From Brachyspira intermedia PWS/A (GTDB lineage: Bacteria > Spirochaetota > Brachyspiria > Brachyspirales > Brachyspiraceae): a stretch of 64,000 nucleotides of DNA. Within the stretch, counting starts at the first letter, position 1; each line of letters opens with the position of its first letter. The notes below the pieces were generated by a model. It was not told the origin of the DNA. It made no database searches and was given only the letters and a program-made list of their open reading frames with translations. The stretch covers positions 1,922,001 through 1,986,000 of the forward strand of contig NC_017243.1 of assembly GCF_000223215.1 (NCBI RefSeq), read 5' to 3'. Positions 18,454-27,832 of this stretch are shown piece by piece. The position numbers and the translations under genes are program-made.

Positions 18454-19473
18454 TTATTGTTTCACATTTCCTGAAGCATTATTATTTTTGCTCATTGAAT
18501 CCATACCGGATATACTATAACGCATTTCAGTATCAGCCATAACATTCTTCATATTATAATAATCTAATACGCCGATATTTCCTTTTTTAAGTGCCTCAGC
18601 AATTGCAAGAGGTAATTGAGATTCAGCTTCAACAACTTTAGCTTTCATCTCTTCAACCTGAGCACGCATTTCCTGTTCTCTGGCTATAGCCATAACTCTT
18701 CTCTCTTCAGCTTTAGCCTGAGCAATTTTTTTATCAGCTTCAGCTTGGTCAATCTGTAAAAAAGCACCAATATTGCTTCCAACATCAACATCAGCTATAT
18801 CAATAGAAAGTATCTCAAAAGCAGTACCAGAATCCAAACCCTTAGCAAGAACCACTTGAGAGATTCTATCTGGATTTTCCAAAACTTCTTTATGTGAAGC
18901 CGCACTACCTATAGTAGTAACGATACCCTCTCCTACTCTAGCAATTATAGTTTCTTCTCCGGCACCTCCAACAAGTCTGTTAATATTAGTTCTAACAGTA
19001 ACTCTTGCAGTAGCCTTCACCTGTATACCGTCTTTAGCAACAGCAGCGATTAAAGGTGTAGCTATAACTCTAGGAGAAACAGAAGTTCTTATAGCATCAA
19101 CTAAATCCCTTCCGGCTAAATCTATAGCAGCAGCACGCTCAAAACTTAAATCCAAAGAAGCCTTATCAGCAGCAATCAAAGCATCAGCAACAGCTGTAGG
19201 GTTTCCGCCAGCCAAATAATGTGCTTCAAGCTCATTGCTTCCTATTTTTAAACCTGCTTTCCATAACTTTATCTGATTTAATACTATAAGTGAAGGATTA
19301 ACTCTCCTCAAACGCATAGTAATCAATGTTATCATATTTATTCTTACACCAGAAAATAAAGCTGTAACCCATAAACCTATTGGGAAGAAACGTAAGAAAA
19401 TAATGATAAATATTAATATTATAACAATACCAATAAACATTGGAATAACAGGTATATAACCATAATCAAACAT
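18454..19473 (-). CDS. floA: Flotillin-like protein FloA
   Basis: 339 residues, the usual FloA (YqfA) length. A single hydrophobic hairpin near residues 8-40 anchors it to the inner face of the membrane. The SPFH region includes the strongly conserved [13 protein letters not shown] and [12 protein letters not shown] stretches, then [19 protein letters not shown] helical C-terminal part rich in Ala/Glu ([15 protein letters not shown]) follows. FloA scaffolds membrane microdomains. An AGGAGG ribosome site precedes the ATG. It follows pyrH by 19 bp and is probably co-transcribed. Confidence 0.96.
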   Translation of the reverse strand: MFDYGYIPVIPMFIGIVIILIFIIIFLRFFPIGLWVTALFSGVRINMITLITMRLRRVNPSLIVLNQIKLWKAGLKIGSNELEAHYLAGGNPTAVADALIAADKASLDLSFERAAAIDLAGRDLVDAIRTSVSPRVIATPLIAAVAKDGIQVKATARVTVRTNINRLVGGAGEETIIARVGEGIVTTIGSAASHKEVLENPDRISQVVLAKGLDSGTAFEILSIDIADVDVGSNIGAFLQIDQAEADKKIAQAKAEERRVMAIAREQEMRAQVEEMKAKVVEAESQLPLAIAEALKKGNIGVLDYYNMKNVMADTEMRYSISGMDSMSKNNNASGNVKQ

Positions 19474-19492
19474 AAAAACCTCCTAAATATAA

Positions 19493-20197
19493 TTAATTAT
19501 GTACATAAGTTCCTATAGACTCGCCTAAAAGAGCTTTTGTAATGTTTCCATTTGTATGCATATTAAATACTCTTATAGGCATATTATTATCATTAGCCAT
19601 AGCAAAAGCGGTCATATCCATAACTCTTAAATTCTGATTAATAGCTTCTTTAAAAGTTACTTCATTATACATTTTTGCATCTTGATTCTTTTTAGGGTCT
19701 TTATCATAAACCCCATCAACATTAGTGCCTTTTAATACTATAGAAGCACCAATCTCTAAAGCTCTAAGTATTGCTGTACTATCAGTTGTGAAATAAGGAT
19801 TAGAAGTACCTCCGGCTATTATCAAAACATTTCCTCTTTCTAATATACGAATTGCTTTATCCCTTTCAAAACCTTCTATCATACCTTCAATATTAAAAGC
19901 AGAAAGTATTTGAGTAGGAGTGCCGGCTGCCATAAATCTATCTTTCAAAGCTATAGCATTCATAATAGTGGCAAGCATACCCATAGAATCTGCAGTGGCT
20001 CTTACCATACCTGTTTTATCAGATAACTGCATACCTCTGAAAATATTTCCTCCGCCTACAACAACAGCTATTTCTGTATCACTTCCAGCCTCTTTCATCT
20101 CTAATGCTATTCTATCAACAACATTATTATCTATACCATATTCTTTTTGACCAAGTAAAGCCTCGCCTGATATTTTGAGCAATACTCTTTTTTTCAT
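19493..20197 (-). CDS. pyrH: UMP kinase
   Basis: 234 residues, matching bacterial UMP kinases of the amino-acid-kinase fold. It phosphorylates UMP to UDP. Seen are KISGEALLG at the N-terminus, VVVGGGNIFRG, the conserved DSMGMLATIMNAIALKD helix, ILERGNVLIIAGGTSNPYFTTDS and DMTAFAMANDN near the C-terminus. It is usually located beside tsf/frr; here it pairs with floA instead, 19 bp upstream of it. Confidence 0.97.
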   Translation of the reverse strand: MKKRVLLKISGEALLGQKEYGIDNNVVDRIALEMKEAGSDTEIAVVVGGGNIFRGMQLSDKTGMVRATADSMGMLATIMNAIALKDRFMAAGTPTQILSAFNIEGMIEGFERDKAIRILERGNVLIIAGGTSNPYFTTDSTAILRALEIGASIVLKGTNVDGVYDKDPKKNQDAKMYNEVTFKEAINQNLRVMDMTAFAMANDNNMPIRVFNMHTNGNITKALLGESIGTYVHN

Positions 20198-20296
20198 TAT
20201 TGACCTCTTTTTAAAGTTAATTTTTTGAATTATACTATTTTTTTATATATAATCAAGATTTAATATTCATATCATTAAATAAAATATTTTTATATA

Positions 20297-20782
20297 TTAA
20301 AAATCTAAAAATTTTTTTAAAGCATTATTAGTGAGTCTGTAAACTCTGGCATCCTTAACCATTTCGGCTCCGGTTGATAAATAAAAATCTATACTCGATT
20401 TATTCCAATCCAAACATTGCCATTCAAGTCTTCCGCAATTCCTGCTAAGAGCTATTTTGGCAACTTCTTCAAATAGTTTCTTACCGTATCCAAAGCCTCT
20501 GTATTTTTCATTAACATATAAATCATCTAAATAAAGCCCATGCCTTCCCACAAAAGTAGAAAAAGTTTCAAAAAATACAGCATGCCCCACTGGAACATCA
20601 TCTTCAAAAGCAATGACAACCTCAGCCTTTTTCTTTTCAAAAATATTTTCTTTTAAACTTTCCTCTGTAAGATTGAGTTCATGCTCCAAGCTCTCATAAA
20701 CAGCAAGCTCTTTTATGAATCTCATTATAGTTGGTATATCTTCAACAGATGCAAATCTAATACTAAATTTTTTATCACTCAT
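20297..20782 (-). CDS. GNAT acetyltransferase, SSAT-like (paralogue A)
   Basis: 161 residues. The acetyl-CoA-binding motif is in the segment YRGFGYGKKLFEEVAK, preceded by YLDDLYVNEKYR and followed by LEWQCLDWNKSSIDFYLS, the pattern of spermidine/spermine N1-acetyltransferase-like GNAT proteins. Polyamine or another primary amine is the likely substrate, but this is not proven. It lies 43 bp downstream of a clear paralogue of exactly the same length on the same strand, so the pair arose by tandem duplication. Confidence 0.88.
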   Translation of the reverse strand: MSDKKFSIRFASVEDIPTIMRFIKELAVYESLEHELNLTEESLKENIFEKKKAEVVIAFEDDVPVGHAVFFETFSTFVGRHGLYLDDLYVNEKYRGFGYGKKLFEEVAKIALSRNCGRLEWQCLDWNKSSIDFYLSTGAEMVKDARVYRLTNNALKKFLDF

Positions 20783-20825
20783 CTATACAAACCTTTAAAT
20801 TTTATAATAATTATTCTTTAACAAA

Positions 20826-21311
20826 TCATTCTTCAGCAAATCTTCTTAAAACTTTATGGCTTAATCTGTAAGAATTCCAATCTGACATCTCAATTGCATT
20901 GAGTGATAAATAAAAATCTATACTAGACTTATTCCAATCTAAACACTGCCAATCCAATCTCTCGCATCCTCTTTCAACAGCAATCTTTGCCACCTCTTTT
21001 AAAAGTTTTTTACCATATCCTAATCCTCTATAATCAGGATTAATATATAAATCTTCTAAATATATCCCCGCCTTTCCTAAGAATGTAGAAAAATTATGAA
21101 AGAATAATGCATATCCTATTTCTATACTATTTTCTGAAGCTATTAAAACCTCGCATTTCTTCTTTTCAAATATCCACTCTTTAAGTATCTCCTCAGTTGC
21201 AGTAACTTCATGCTCTAATTTTTCATAACGGGCAAGCTCTTTTATAAATTTCAGTATTAAAGCACAATCTTCTACAGAGGCAAATCTAATATCAAATTTC
21301 TTATCACTCAT
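20826..21311 (-). CDS. GNAT acetyltransferase, SSAT-like (paralogue B)
   Basis: 161 residues, sharing the N-terminal MSDKKF-IRFASVED and the YLEDLYINPDYRGLGYGKK and LDWQCLDWNKSSIDFYLS motifs with its neighbour. The acetyl-CoA pyrophosphate loop is intact. Differences concentrate in the middle region and the last 20 residues (ending RRFAEE rather than KKFLDF), which may change substrate preference. The aminopeptidase gene ends 16 bp upstream, so the three genes may form one unit. Confidence 0.88.
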   Translation of the reverse strand: MSDKKFDIRFASVEDCALILKFIKELARYEKLEHEVTATEEILKEWIFEKKKCEVLIASENSIEIGYALFFHNFSTFLGKAGIYLEDLYINPDYRGLGYGKKLLKEVAKIAVERGCERLDWQCLDWNKSSIDFYLSLNAIEMSDWNSYRLSHKVLRRFAEE

Positions 21312-21327
21312 TTACAAGCCTTTTATA

Positions 21328-22452
21328 TTATTTTAAATTATTAGGATTCAAGCATTTAAGACTATCAATAACAAATAATCCGTCTTTTCTTATCAATTTA
21401 TCATCAAAATAAATTTCTCCGCCGCCGTATTTTTTAGTCTGTATACATACCAAATCCCAATGTATTTTAGAGCTGTTTCCATTACTAGCATCATCATAGC
21501 AAGCACCCGGAGTAAAATGGAAACTTCCCATAATTTTTTCATCAAATAATATATCTTTCATAGGTTCTGTAATATATGGATTAACTCCTATAGCAAACTC
21601 TCCTATATATCTAGCACCAGCATCACTATCTAATATTTTATTTATTCTGTTTGTATCATTACAAGTGGCATTTATTATCTTTCCATTTTTGAACTCGAAT
21701 TTAATATTCTCATAAGTAAATCCGTCGCTGTATAAGGAAGGTGTATTATAAGATAAAACACCATTAACAGAATTTTTCACAGGAGCAGTATATACTTCTC
21801 CGTCAGGTATATTGAGTTCACCGGCACATTTTATAGCAGGTATATCTTTAATAGAGAAAGTCAAATCAGTATCCTTTCCAACTATTCTCACTTTATCAGT
21901 TTTATTCATAAGTTTTACTAAATTATCCATAGCCTTAGACATTTTAGAATAATCCAAATTACAAACTTTAAAATAAAAATCTTCAAATTCATCTGTACTC
22001 ATAGAAGCCTGCTGAGCCATAGCTGGTGTAGGATAATTCATAACAACCCATTTAGTATTTTTTACTCTCTCTTTCATATGAACAGGGTCAAGATAAAACT
22101 TTTCATATATAGCATGATTTTCCATTTTTACAGAAGAACTTTCTGAACTATTTAATCCGCCCCATATACCAACATAAGCATCCATTTCTTTCATAAGCAT
22201 TAAATCGGATTTAGCCCAAATTTTCATCTGCTCTTCATTACATTGTTTTAATAATTCTCTAAGTATATGAGGATCATGATTCCAAACAAAAGGACTTGCA
22301 CCTACTTTATAAACTTCTTTAATAATGGCATTTACTAAATTTCTTTCTTCTCCCTCGCCATAGCATTTTATAAGTATTTTTTCACCTTTTTTTAATTTGC
22401 ATGAATAAGTAACTATATTTTTAGCTAATTTTTCTATTCTAGAATCTTTCAT
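21328..22452 (-). CDS. Aminopeptidase T-type metallopeptidase (family M29)
   Basis: 374 residues from the ATG at 22452, preferred over an upstream start at 22512 because AAGGAA precedes it and the extra residues look non-coding. M29 enzymes are cytosolic dimetal aminopeptidases. Likely ligands are the Glu in NIPDGEVYTAP, the Glu in YIGEFAIGVN, the His in MGSFHFTPG and the His-x-Asp of KIHWDLV near the C-terminus. Two GNAT genes follow closely on the same strand. Confidence 0.9.
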   Translation of the reverse strand: MKDSRIEKLAKNIVTYSCKLKKGEKILIKCYGEGEERNLVNAIIKEVYKVGASPFVWNHDPHILRELLKQCNEEQMKIWAKSDLMLMKEMDAYVGIWGGLNSSESSSVKMENHAIYEKFYLDPVHMKERVKNTKWVVMNYPTPAMAQQASMSTDEFEDFYFKVCNLDYSKMSKAMDNLVKLMNKTDKVRIVGKDTDLTFSIKDIPAIKCAGELNIPDGEVYTAPVKNSVNGVLSYNTPSLYSDGFTYENIKFEFKNGKIINATCNDTNRINKILDSDAGARYIGEFAIGVNPYITEPMKDILFDEKIMGSFHFTPGACYDDASNGNSSKIHWDLVCIQTKKYGGGEIYFDDKLIRKDGLFVIDSLKCLNPNNLK

Positions 22453-22588
22453 AAAATGTTTCCTTAATAATTTTAGATTAATTAATTTTACATAATAAAA
22501 AATAATAATCAATATATAAATTATAAAACACTATAGAAAAAATATTATTTAGATGTATAATTTATAAAAAATAAATTTGGATTATAAA

Positions 22589-23101
22589 ATGAAAAATAAT
22601 ATATTGTCTATAATATTTATAATTATATTTAGTTCTTTATTGTACGGGCAAAATAATGCAAAAGATGTTGAAGGATTTTGGGCTATGCCTGAAAAACCTA
22701 AAGGCAGAATGAAAATCGCAAAAATAATAGTTATTGATAATAAAGTATATGCATATGGTATAGCATTGCATGATGATGTAAAAAGTACATTAGATATACA
22801 TAATCCTAACAAATCACTAAGAGATAAAGATTTGAAAGGATTAATATTCATATACGATATAGAGTTCAAAGACGGTGAGTGGCAAACAGGAAGAATATAT
22901 CATACAGATCAGGGAAGCACATACTATGCCAAAATAAGTTTATCAGATGACAAGAAAACATTATTCCTAAAAGCATCATTAGATAAAAGAGGCATAGTAG
23001 GAGCTACCGTAGAATGGAAAAGACTCTCAAAAGAAGAATCTAATAAATATTCAGATATTCCTGTAAATAAATTAAGAACAATAGAAGGTAAAGGAATATA
23101 A
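22589..23101 (+). CDS. Secreted DUF2147 family protein
   Basis: 170 residues from ATG 22589 (a TTG four codons earlier is less likely). It begins with MKNNILSIIFIIIFSSLLYG, a signal peptide. The mature part fits DUF2147: a GFWAMPE beginning, LRDKDLKGLIFIYDIEFKDG, then WQTGRIYHTDQGSTYYAKI and a last beta strand ending VEWKRLS. The family is thought to be a small periplasmic or secreted beta-barrel of unknown role. Its stop is only 3 bp from the stop of the convergent OppA-like gene. Confidence 0.8.
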   Translation: MKNNILSIIFIIIFSSLLYGQNNAKDVEGFWAMPEKPKGRMKIAKIIVIDNKVYAYGIALHDDVKSTLDIHNPNKSLRDKDLKGLIFIYDIEFKDGEWQTGRIYHTDQGSTYYAKISLSDDKKTLFLKASLDKRGIVGATVEWKRLSKEESNKYSDIPVNKLRTIEGKGI

Positions 23102-23104
23102 ATA

Positions 23105-24730
23105 TTAATTAGTTTCTTCTATAATTTCAGCCTTACTAAAATTATATATACCGAATATATCATAAATAACATTTGTTAATTTTGAATTTTGCATTACAGT
23201 TCCGGCATAATAATATATTGGAATAATAGCCATATCATTCATAGCAATACTTTCAGCTTCATGCATATACTTGCTTCTATCTGAATCATTTTCAGCAATG
23301 GAAGCATTTAACAAAGCCTTATCAAATTCAGGATTACTATATCTGCCCTCATTCAATACATATCCTGTTTTTACTAAAGATAAAAATGCAGCAGGACTAT
23401 TATATCCGCCAATCCAACCCTGTCTAGCCATATCAAAATTTCCATCTCTTCTAGTTTGTAAAAGAACAGCCCATTCTTCCTGCCTTATCACCATATTTAT
23501 ATTTAATGCTTCTTTTAACATAGCCTGTATGCTTTCAGCAATAGTGATATGAAAGCCCGGATTACTTATAAATTCAAATACTGGAAAATTTTCTCCATTA
23601 GGATAACCAGCATCAGCAAGCAAAGCTCTAGCCTCTTCTACATTTTTTTGATAATCCTCGCTTTTTGTAGAAAAATATCCATCTCTTTTATTTCTGAAAT
23701 CATTTGTACTGTCAACATCTTTTATATTATAAGGAACAATAGCAGCAGCAGGTTTTTCTCCGCCTTTCATAATATTATTAACTATATATTCCCTATCTAT
23801 AGCTAAAGAAATAGCCTTTCTCACTCTAACATCATTAAAAGGTTCTTTTCTATTATCAACTTCATAAAAATAAAGAGATATATTAGGTACTGGTCTTGCA
23901 ATACCATCTTTCAAAAGTTTTTCCCTGTCATTTATAGGCGTATTATGATAAAAATATATTTCTTCATTTATTATGGCTGACATTGCTGTATTATCATTAT
24001 CTATAAACTCAAAATTAATAATATCAGGTTTTATCTCTTTATAATTCCAATAGTCCGTATTCTTACGTACAACTAATCTTGAATTATGATCCCAACGTAC
24101 AATTTGAAAAGCTCCGTTTCCAACCATAGTATTAACATCTAAAGTCCAACCATCTTCATTTTTACTTACTATATCCTCTCTCAATGGTGTATAAGCAGTA
24201 TGAGCTACCATCTCTGCAAAGTAAGGAACAGGATATTCTAATTCTACATACAAAGTTTTATCATCTAATGCTTTAACTCCTAATGTTTCTTTATCTTTTT
24301 TACCCATCATTATATCGCTTGCATTTTTTATAACATCTAAAAGTATTGAATATGAAGCCCCATTTTTAGGATCAACTATACGCTTCCAAGCATATGCAAA
24401 ATCATTAGCTTTTAAATCCATTCCGTCAGACCATTTTGCATTACTTCTAATATTAAAAATATATATTGTATTGTTATTAGATGAAGTCCAGCTTTCAGCA
24501 GCACCGGGTATTATATTATTATTTTCATCTCTTATAGTGAGATTCTCAAATAAATGCGTTGTATATATCATAGCATCTACTGCAGAATTGATAGTAGGAT
24601 CTATAGTTTGAGGTTCGGGTCCAACAGACACTGTTAATTCATTCAAAATATTTTTCGGCTCTTTATGGCATGATAAAATAAAAACAGCATAAAATAAACA
24701 AAATAATTTAATTAATATATTCTTTTTCAT
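23105..24730 (-). CDS. Peptide ABC transporter substrate-binding lipoprotein (OppA-like)
   Basis: 541 residues of the solute-binding family 5. The signal has MKKNILIKLFCLFYAV followed by a lipobox ILSC, so it is a lipoprotein. The mature start GPEPQTIDPTINSAVD, then GAAESWTSSNNNTIYIFNIR, SDGMDLKANDFAYAWKR and the C-terminal AESIAMNDMAIIPIYYYAG are typical of oligopeptide-binding proteins. Permeases and ATPases are not nearby, so it is an orphan binding protein. Confidence 0.93.
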   Translation of the reverse strand: MKKNILIKLFCLFYAVFILSCHKEPKNILNELTVSVGPEPQTIDPTINSAVDAMIYTTHLFENLTIRDENNNIIPGAAESWTSSNNNTIYIFNIRSNAKWSDGMDLKANDFAYAWKRIVDPKNGASYSILLDVIKNASDIMMGKKDKETLGVKALDDKTLYVELEYPVPYFAEMVAHTAYTPLREDIVSKNEDGWTLDVNTMVGNGAFQIVRWDHNSRLVVRKNTDYWNYKEIKPDIINFEFIDNDNTAMSAIINEEIYFYHNTPINDREKLLKDGIARPVPNISLYFYEVDNRKEPFNDVRVRKAISLAIDREYIVNNIMKGGEKPAAAIVPYNIKDVDSTNDFRNKRDGYFSTKSEDYQKNVEEARALLADAGYPNGENFPVFEFISNPGFHITIAESIQAMLKEALNINMVIRQEEWAVLLQTRRDGNFDMARQGWIGGYNSPAAFLSLVKTGYVLNEGRYSNPEFDKALLNASIAENDSDRSKYMHEAESIAMNDMAIIPIYYYAGTVMQNSKLTNVIYDIFGIYNFSKAEIIEETN

Positions 24731-24810
24731 AAAATAATACTTCCTAATATGATATTAATGTTTTATAGTATCGAAATAAATTATAATTATCTAACTTAAA
24801 AATTAAAAAA

Positions 24811-24839
24811 TAGGGTATCTTAATAATTAAGATACCCTA
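24811..24839 (-). terminator. Terminator of ackA
   Basis: A perfect stem TAGGGTATCTTAAT with its complement around a 1-nt centre; on the minus strand it runs into six T. Confidence 0.9.
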
Positions 24840-24865
24840 ATATATAAAAATTATTTTTATTATTA

Positions 24866-26056
24866 TTATTTTAAAGCAAGATTATAAGTATCCATAGCTA
24901 TTGCTTTTTCTTCATCAGTAGCTATAACATAAAGTTTAATAGCAGCACCATCTTTTTCAAAATTAGCACAGCCTCTAGCCTTAGAATTTTTATCAGCATC
25001 GCATTTAATACCAAGCTCATCTAAACCTTCAAGTATTCTTCCTCTGATATAAGCACTATTTTCACCTATACCGCCTGTGAATACTATACCGTCAAGATGT
25101 CCTAAAGCAGCCATATAAGCACCTATATATTTTTTTACTCTATAGCAGAACATAGTAATAGCAAGTTCAGCTTTAGGATTAGTTTTAGCAGCTTCTTCCA
25201 AGTTTCTCATATCATTACTTACACCAGAAACACCTAAAAGACCGCTTTTTTTATTTAAAATATTATCCATTTCTTTTGCAGATAAATTTTCTTTAGCCAT
25301 AACAAAAGTAGGAACAGCAGGATCCATATCTCCAGATCTAGTACCCATTACTAAACCTTCTAATGGAGTTAAACCCATACTAGTATCGATAGACTCTCCA
25401 TTTTTAACAGCTGTAACACTAGCACCATTTCCTAAGTGACATACTATAACATTAGCATTAGGTTTATTTGCTGCCTTACAGAACTCACCATAAACATATT
25501 TATGAGAAGTACCATGGAAACCATAACGACGTATTTTATATTTATCATACCATTCATGTGGAACAGCATACATATAAGCATAATCAGGTATTGTTTGGTG
25601 GAAACTAGTATCAAAAACACCTACCATTTTTACATCTTTTAATATTTCTTTACAAGCACTTATACCTTGCAAACCAGCTGGGTTATGTAAAGGAGCTATA
25701 TCACAGCAAGCCTCAATAGCTTTTATAGCTTCATCAGTGATTAATGTACTTTTGTTGAATGCTTCACCGCCATGAACAACTCTATGACCTACAGCAGATA
25801 TTTCGCTCATATCAGCTATAACACCAACTTCTTTGTCTGTTAAAAGAGAGAAAATTAAAGACATACCTGCTTTATGATCAGCAACTTTCTGTTCTATTTT
25901 TTTCTCTTTTCCTTTTTCTACCGCAGTGTGTTTTAAAGCACTTATTTCTTCGCCAATTTTTTCCAAAAGTCCTTTAGCTAAAACTTTTGCTTCAGGCATA
26001 GCGAATAATTGATATTTAATACTTGAACTTCCTGAATTTATTACCAATACATTCAT
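24866..26056 (-). CDS. ackA: Acetate kinase
   Basis: 396 residues, the standard length. It converts acetyl phosphate and ADP to acetate and ATP, a main energy step of an anaerobic fermenter. The phosphate motif NSGSSSIKYQLF opens the protein; GVFDTSFHQTIP, RRYGFHGTSHKYV (catalytic His region), CHLGNGASVTAV and FTGGIGENSAYIR follow in order. Phosphotransacetylase (pta) is not adjacent. It forms a single-gene unit with a strong terminator. Confidence 0.97.
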   Translation of the reverse strand: MNVLVINSGSSSIKYQLFAMPEAKVLAKGLLEKIGEEISALKHTAVEKGKEKKIEQKVADHKAGMSLIFSLLTDKEVGVIADMSEISAVGHRVVHGGEAFNKSTLITDEAIKAIEACCDIAPLHNPAGLQGISACKEILKDVKMVGVFDTSFHQTIPDYAYMYAVPHEWYDKYKIRRYGFHGTSHKYVYGEFCKAANKPNANVIVCHLGNGASVTAVKNGESIDTSMGLTPLEGLVMGTRSGDMDPAVPTFVMAKENLSAKEMDNILNKKSGLLGVSGVSNDMRNLEEAAKTNPKAELAITMFCYRVKKYIGAYMAALGHLDGIVFTGGIGENSAYIRGRILEGLDELGIKCDADKNSKARGCANFEKDGAAIKLYVIATDEEKAIAMDTYNLALK

Positions 26057-26150
26057 AAAATGACTCCATAGTTTTGATTATTTTATTATTATCTTATTAT
26101 ACCATACTCCGTATATTTATCAATGAATTTTTACTTTTTATAAACAAATA

Positions 26151-26184
26151 AAGGCTTTAAATATTTAGATATATTTAAAGCCTT
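26151..26184 (-). terminator. Terminator of the small secreted-protein gene
   Basis: A stem of 14 pairs (AAGGCTTTAAATAT and complement) downstream of the stop at 26222 on the minus strand, followed by a T-rich stretch. Confidence 0.75.
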
Positions 26185-26221
26185 ATAATTATATTTTTTA
26201 TTATTATTTATTCTTTCTTTT

Positions 26222-26535
26222 TTATTCTTTCTTCTCTATCCACATAATAGTATATCTGTCAAAAGATTTGCTTCTGTCGGCAAGCCATATAGTATCTTTC
26301 TTTACTTTAGCTTTTATAGTCATATTTTGTCCTACATACCTAGCATATTCATCAAAAAATTGTTTATCAAAATAATAATCTCTCTCTTCTGTAGTTATAA
26401 CTATCTCTGGAAATATAGCTGTACCTACCATTCTAATAGTACCAGTAATCTCCTGTTTCTTAGCAAAAAGCAAAAAGAAAAAACTAACATAAAAACATAA
26501 GAATATTTTATAATGCTTTTATAAATTCTTTTCAT
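26222..26535 (-). CDS. Small secreted protein, signal peptide out of frame by one base
   Basis: The conserved-looking body (26222-26473, ending TIMWIEKKE) opens with a weak TTG inside a hydrophobic stretch. Upstream, an ATG at 26535 with an ideal AAAGGAG encodes MKRIYKSIIKYSYVFMLVF, a signal peptide in another frame. One extra T in the runs at 26465-26469, 26472-26476 or 26478-26483 (A in the plus sense) would fuse them to a ~105-residue protein. The body of about 80 residues, beta-rich with ITGTIRM and TIKAKVKK, is not recognised; an OB-like fold is possible. Confidence 0.6.
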
Positions 26536-26553
26536 TAATTCTCCTTTTATAAA

Positions 26554-27813
26554 TTAATATTCTTTAATTTTACCATCTTTATCAAACAATATATGTCTGT
26601 ATTTAGGTATATAAGGCTTATCATCTTTACTAACTGTTTTATACATTTTTGATGCCTGTATTGATGATGCTTTAGGAATTGTAATACTTACAGAAGTTGG
26701 AGTATAGCCTGTATAAATATCTTTATTCAAAGCTAATTCCAAACCGCTTGATAACTTTCTTGTTACTAAATTATCTGACGAACTCAAAGTACCATCATAG
26801 GCTACTATTGCTCCAGGATATAAATTAACATTATTATTCTCTTCTTGTTTTTCTATATTAGCTCCTTCTACCTCTCCGTTAGCTACTCCTTCAATCCATT
26901 TTAATAATAAATCATCCCAACTAGATGCACCTGTAAAACTTACATTATTTAAAACTCTATCATAATCCACTAATGATGAATATTTTGCTATATTTTGGAA
27001 TACAGAAGAATTTTTACCACTTTTTTGATAAAGCCAATTCATAAATACTGAAGCTGATGGATAATTAGCAAATATATATTTACTATTAGGATTATTAGGG
27101 TAAACAGATTCAGATGGAAGATTCCAAGTATAAAAACAATAATATCCAAGTGTTGCTTTATTAAATTCATTTATTCTTGAATCAACTTTAACCTGATTGA
27201 AAAATAATATGGATGTAGATTCTGAAAGTGCTTCATTAAGCCAAGTTGACATTTGTCTGCCATTACGTATATAATTCACATTAAAATTAATCAAATGCTG
27301 AAATTCATGCTGTATAGTTCCAGACATATACTCAGGCTTTTCATTAACCATTTTTATATCCATATATAATATCTCAGCATTATTATTCTCATTCAATAGC
27401 AAATCTAGTCCATAAAAATAACCAGTACCTATAGAATCTGAATAGTCGGCATTCAATTCTAATAATAAAATTATAATCTTACCATTCTTATCAACATCTG
27501 TATGTTCTCCGTATATTCTTACTTCTTCATCATAATTATCATTAAATACCTTTGCTATATAATCTACACTCTCTGGATTATATCCTGAACCAGCCATAAC
27601 ATATACAATCAATTTATCATATTCTGCTACTTTATAAAAATCATAAGGTTTATTTCCTTGCTTCCTATAATTAGCTTTAAATGTTTTTTGCCCCATGCTA
27701 TTATTAGGATATATTAATCCATCTATTGACTTTGCAGGATTTGTAACACTGTTCTTACCGCAAGAAATTATAGATAAAATTAAAATAATAATTATACAAA
27801 ATATTTTTTTCAT
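26554..27813 (-). CDS. M30-like zinc metallopeptidase lipoprotein (paralogue 1)
   Basis: 419 residues from the ATG at 27813, chosen over an earlier in-frame ATG at 27903, which would overlap the preceding gene and spoil the signal. The signal reads MKKIFCIIIILIL with lipobox SIISC. Around residue 180 the zinc motif QHEFQHLINFNVNYI is followed by WLNEALSES, the third-ligand helix, as in peptidase family M30 (hyicolysin type). The C-terminal ~90 residues contain beta-type sequence ending GKIKEY. It is the second of two tandem paralogues, 19 bp apart. Confidence 0.82.
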   Translation of the reverse strand: MKKIFCIIIILILSIISCGKNSVTNPAKSIDGLIYPNNSMGQKTFKANYRKQGNKPYDFYKVAEYDKLIVYVMAGSGYNPESVDYIAKVFNDNYDEEVRIYGEHTDVDKNGKIIILLLELNADYSDSIGTGYFYGLDLLLNENNNAEILYMDIKMVNEKPEYMSGTIQHEFQHLINFNVNYIRNGRQMSTWLNEALSESTSILFFNQVKVDSRINEFNKATLGYYCFYTWNLPSESVYPNNPNSKYIFANYPSASVFMNWLYQKSGKNSSVFQNIAKYSSLVDYDRVLNNVSFTGASSWDDLLLKWIEGVANGEVEGANIEKQEENNNVNLYPGAIVAYDGTLSSSDNLVTRKLSSGLELALNKDIYTGYTPTSVSITIPKASSIQASKMYKTVSKDDKPYIPKYRHILFDKDGKIKEY

Positions 27814-27832
27814 AAACTCACACATTTTTTTA

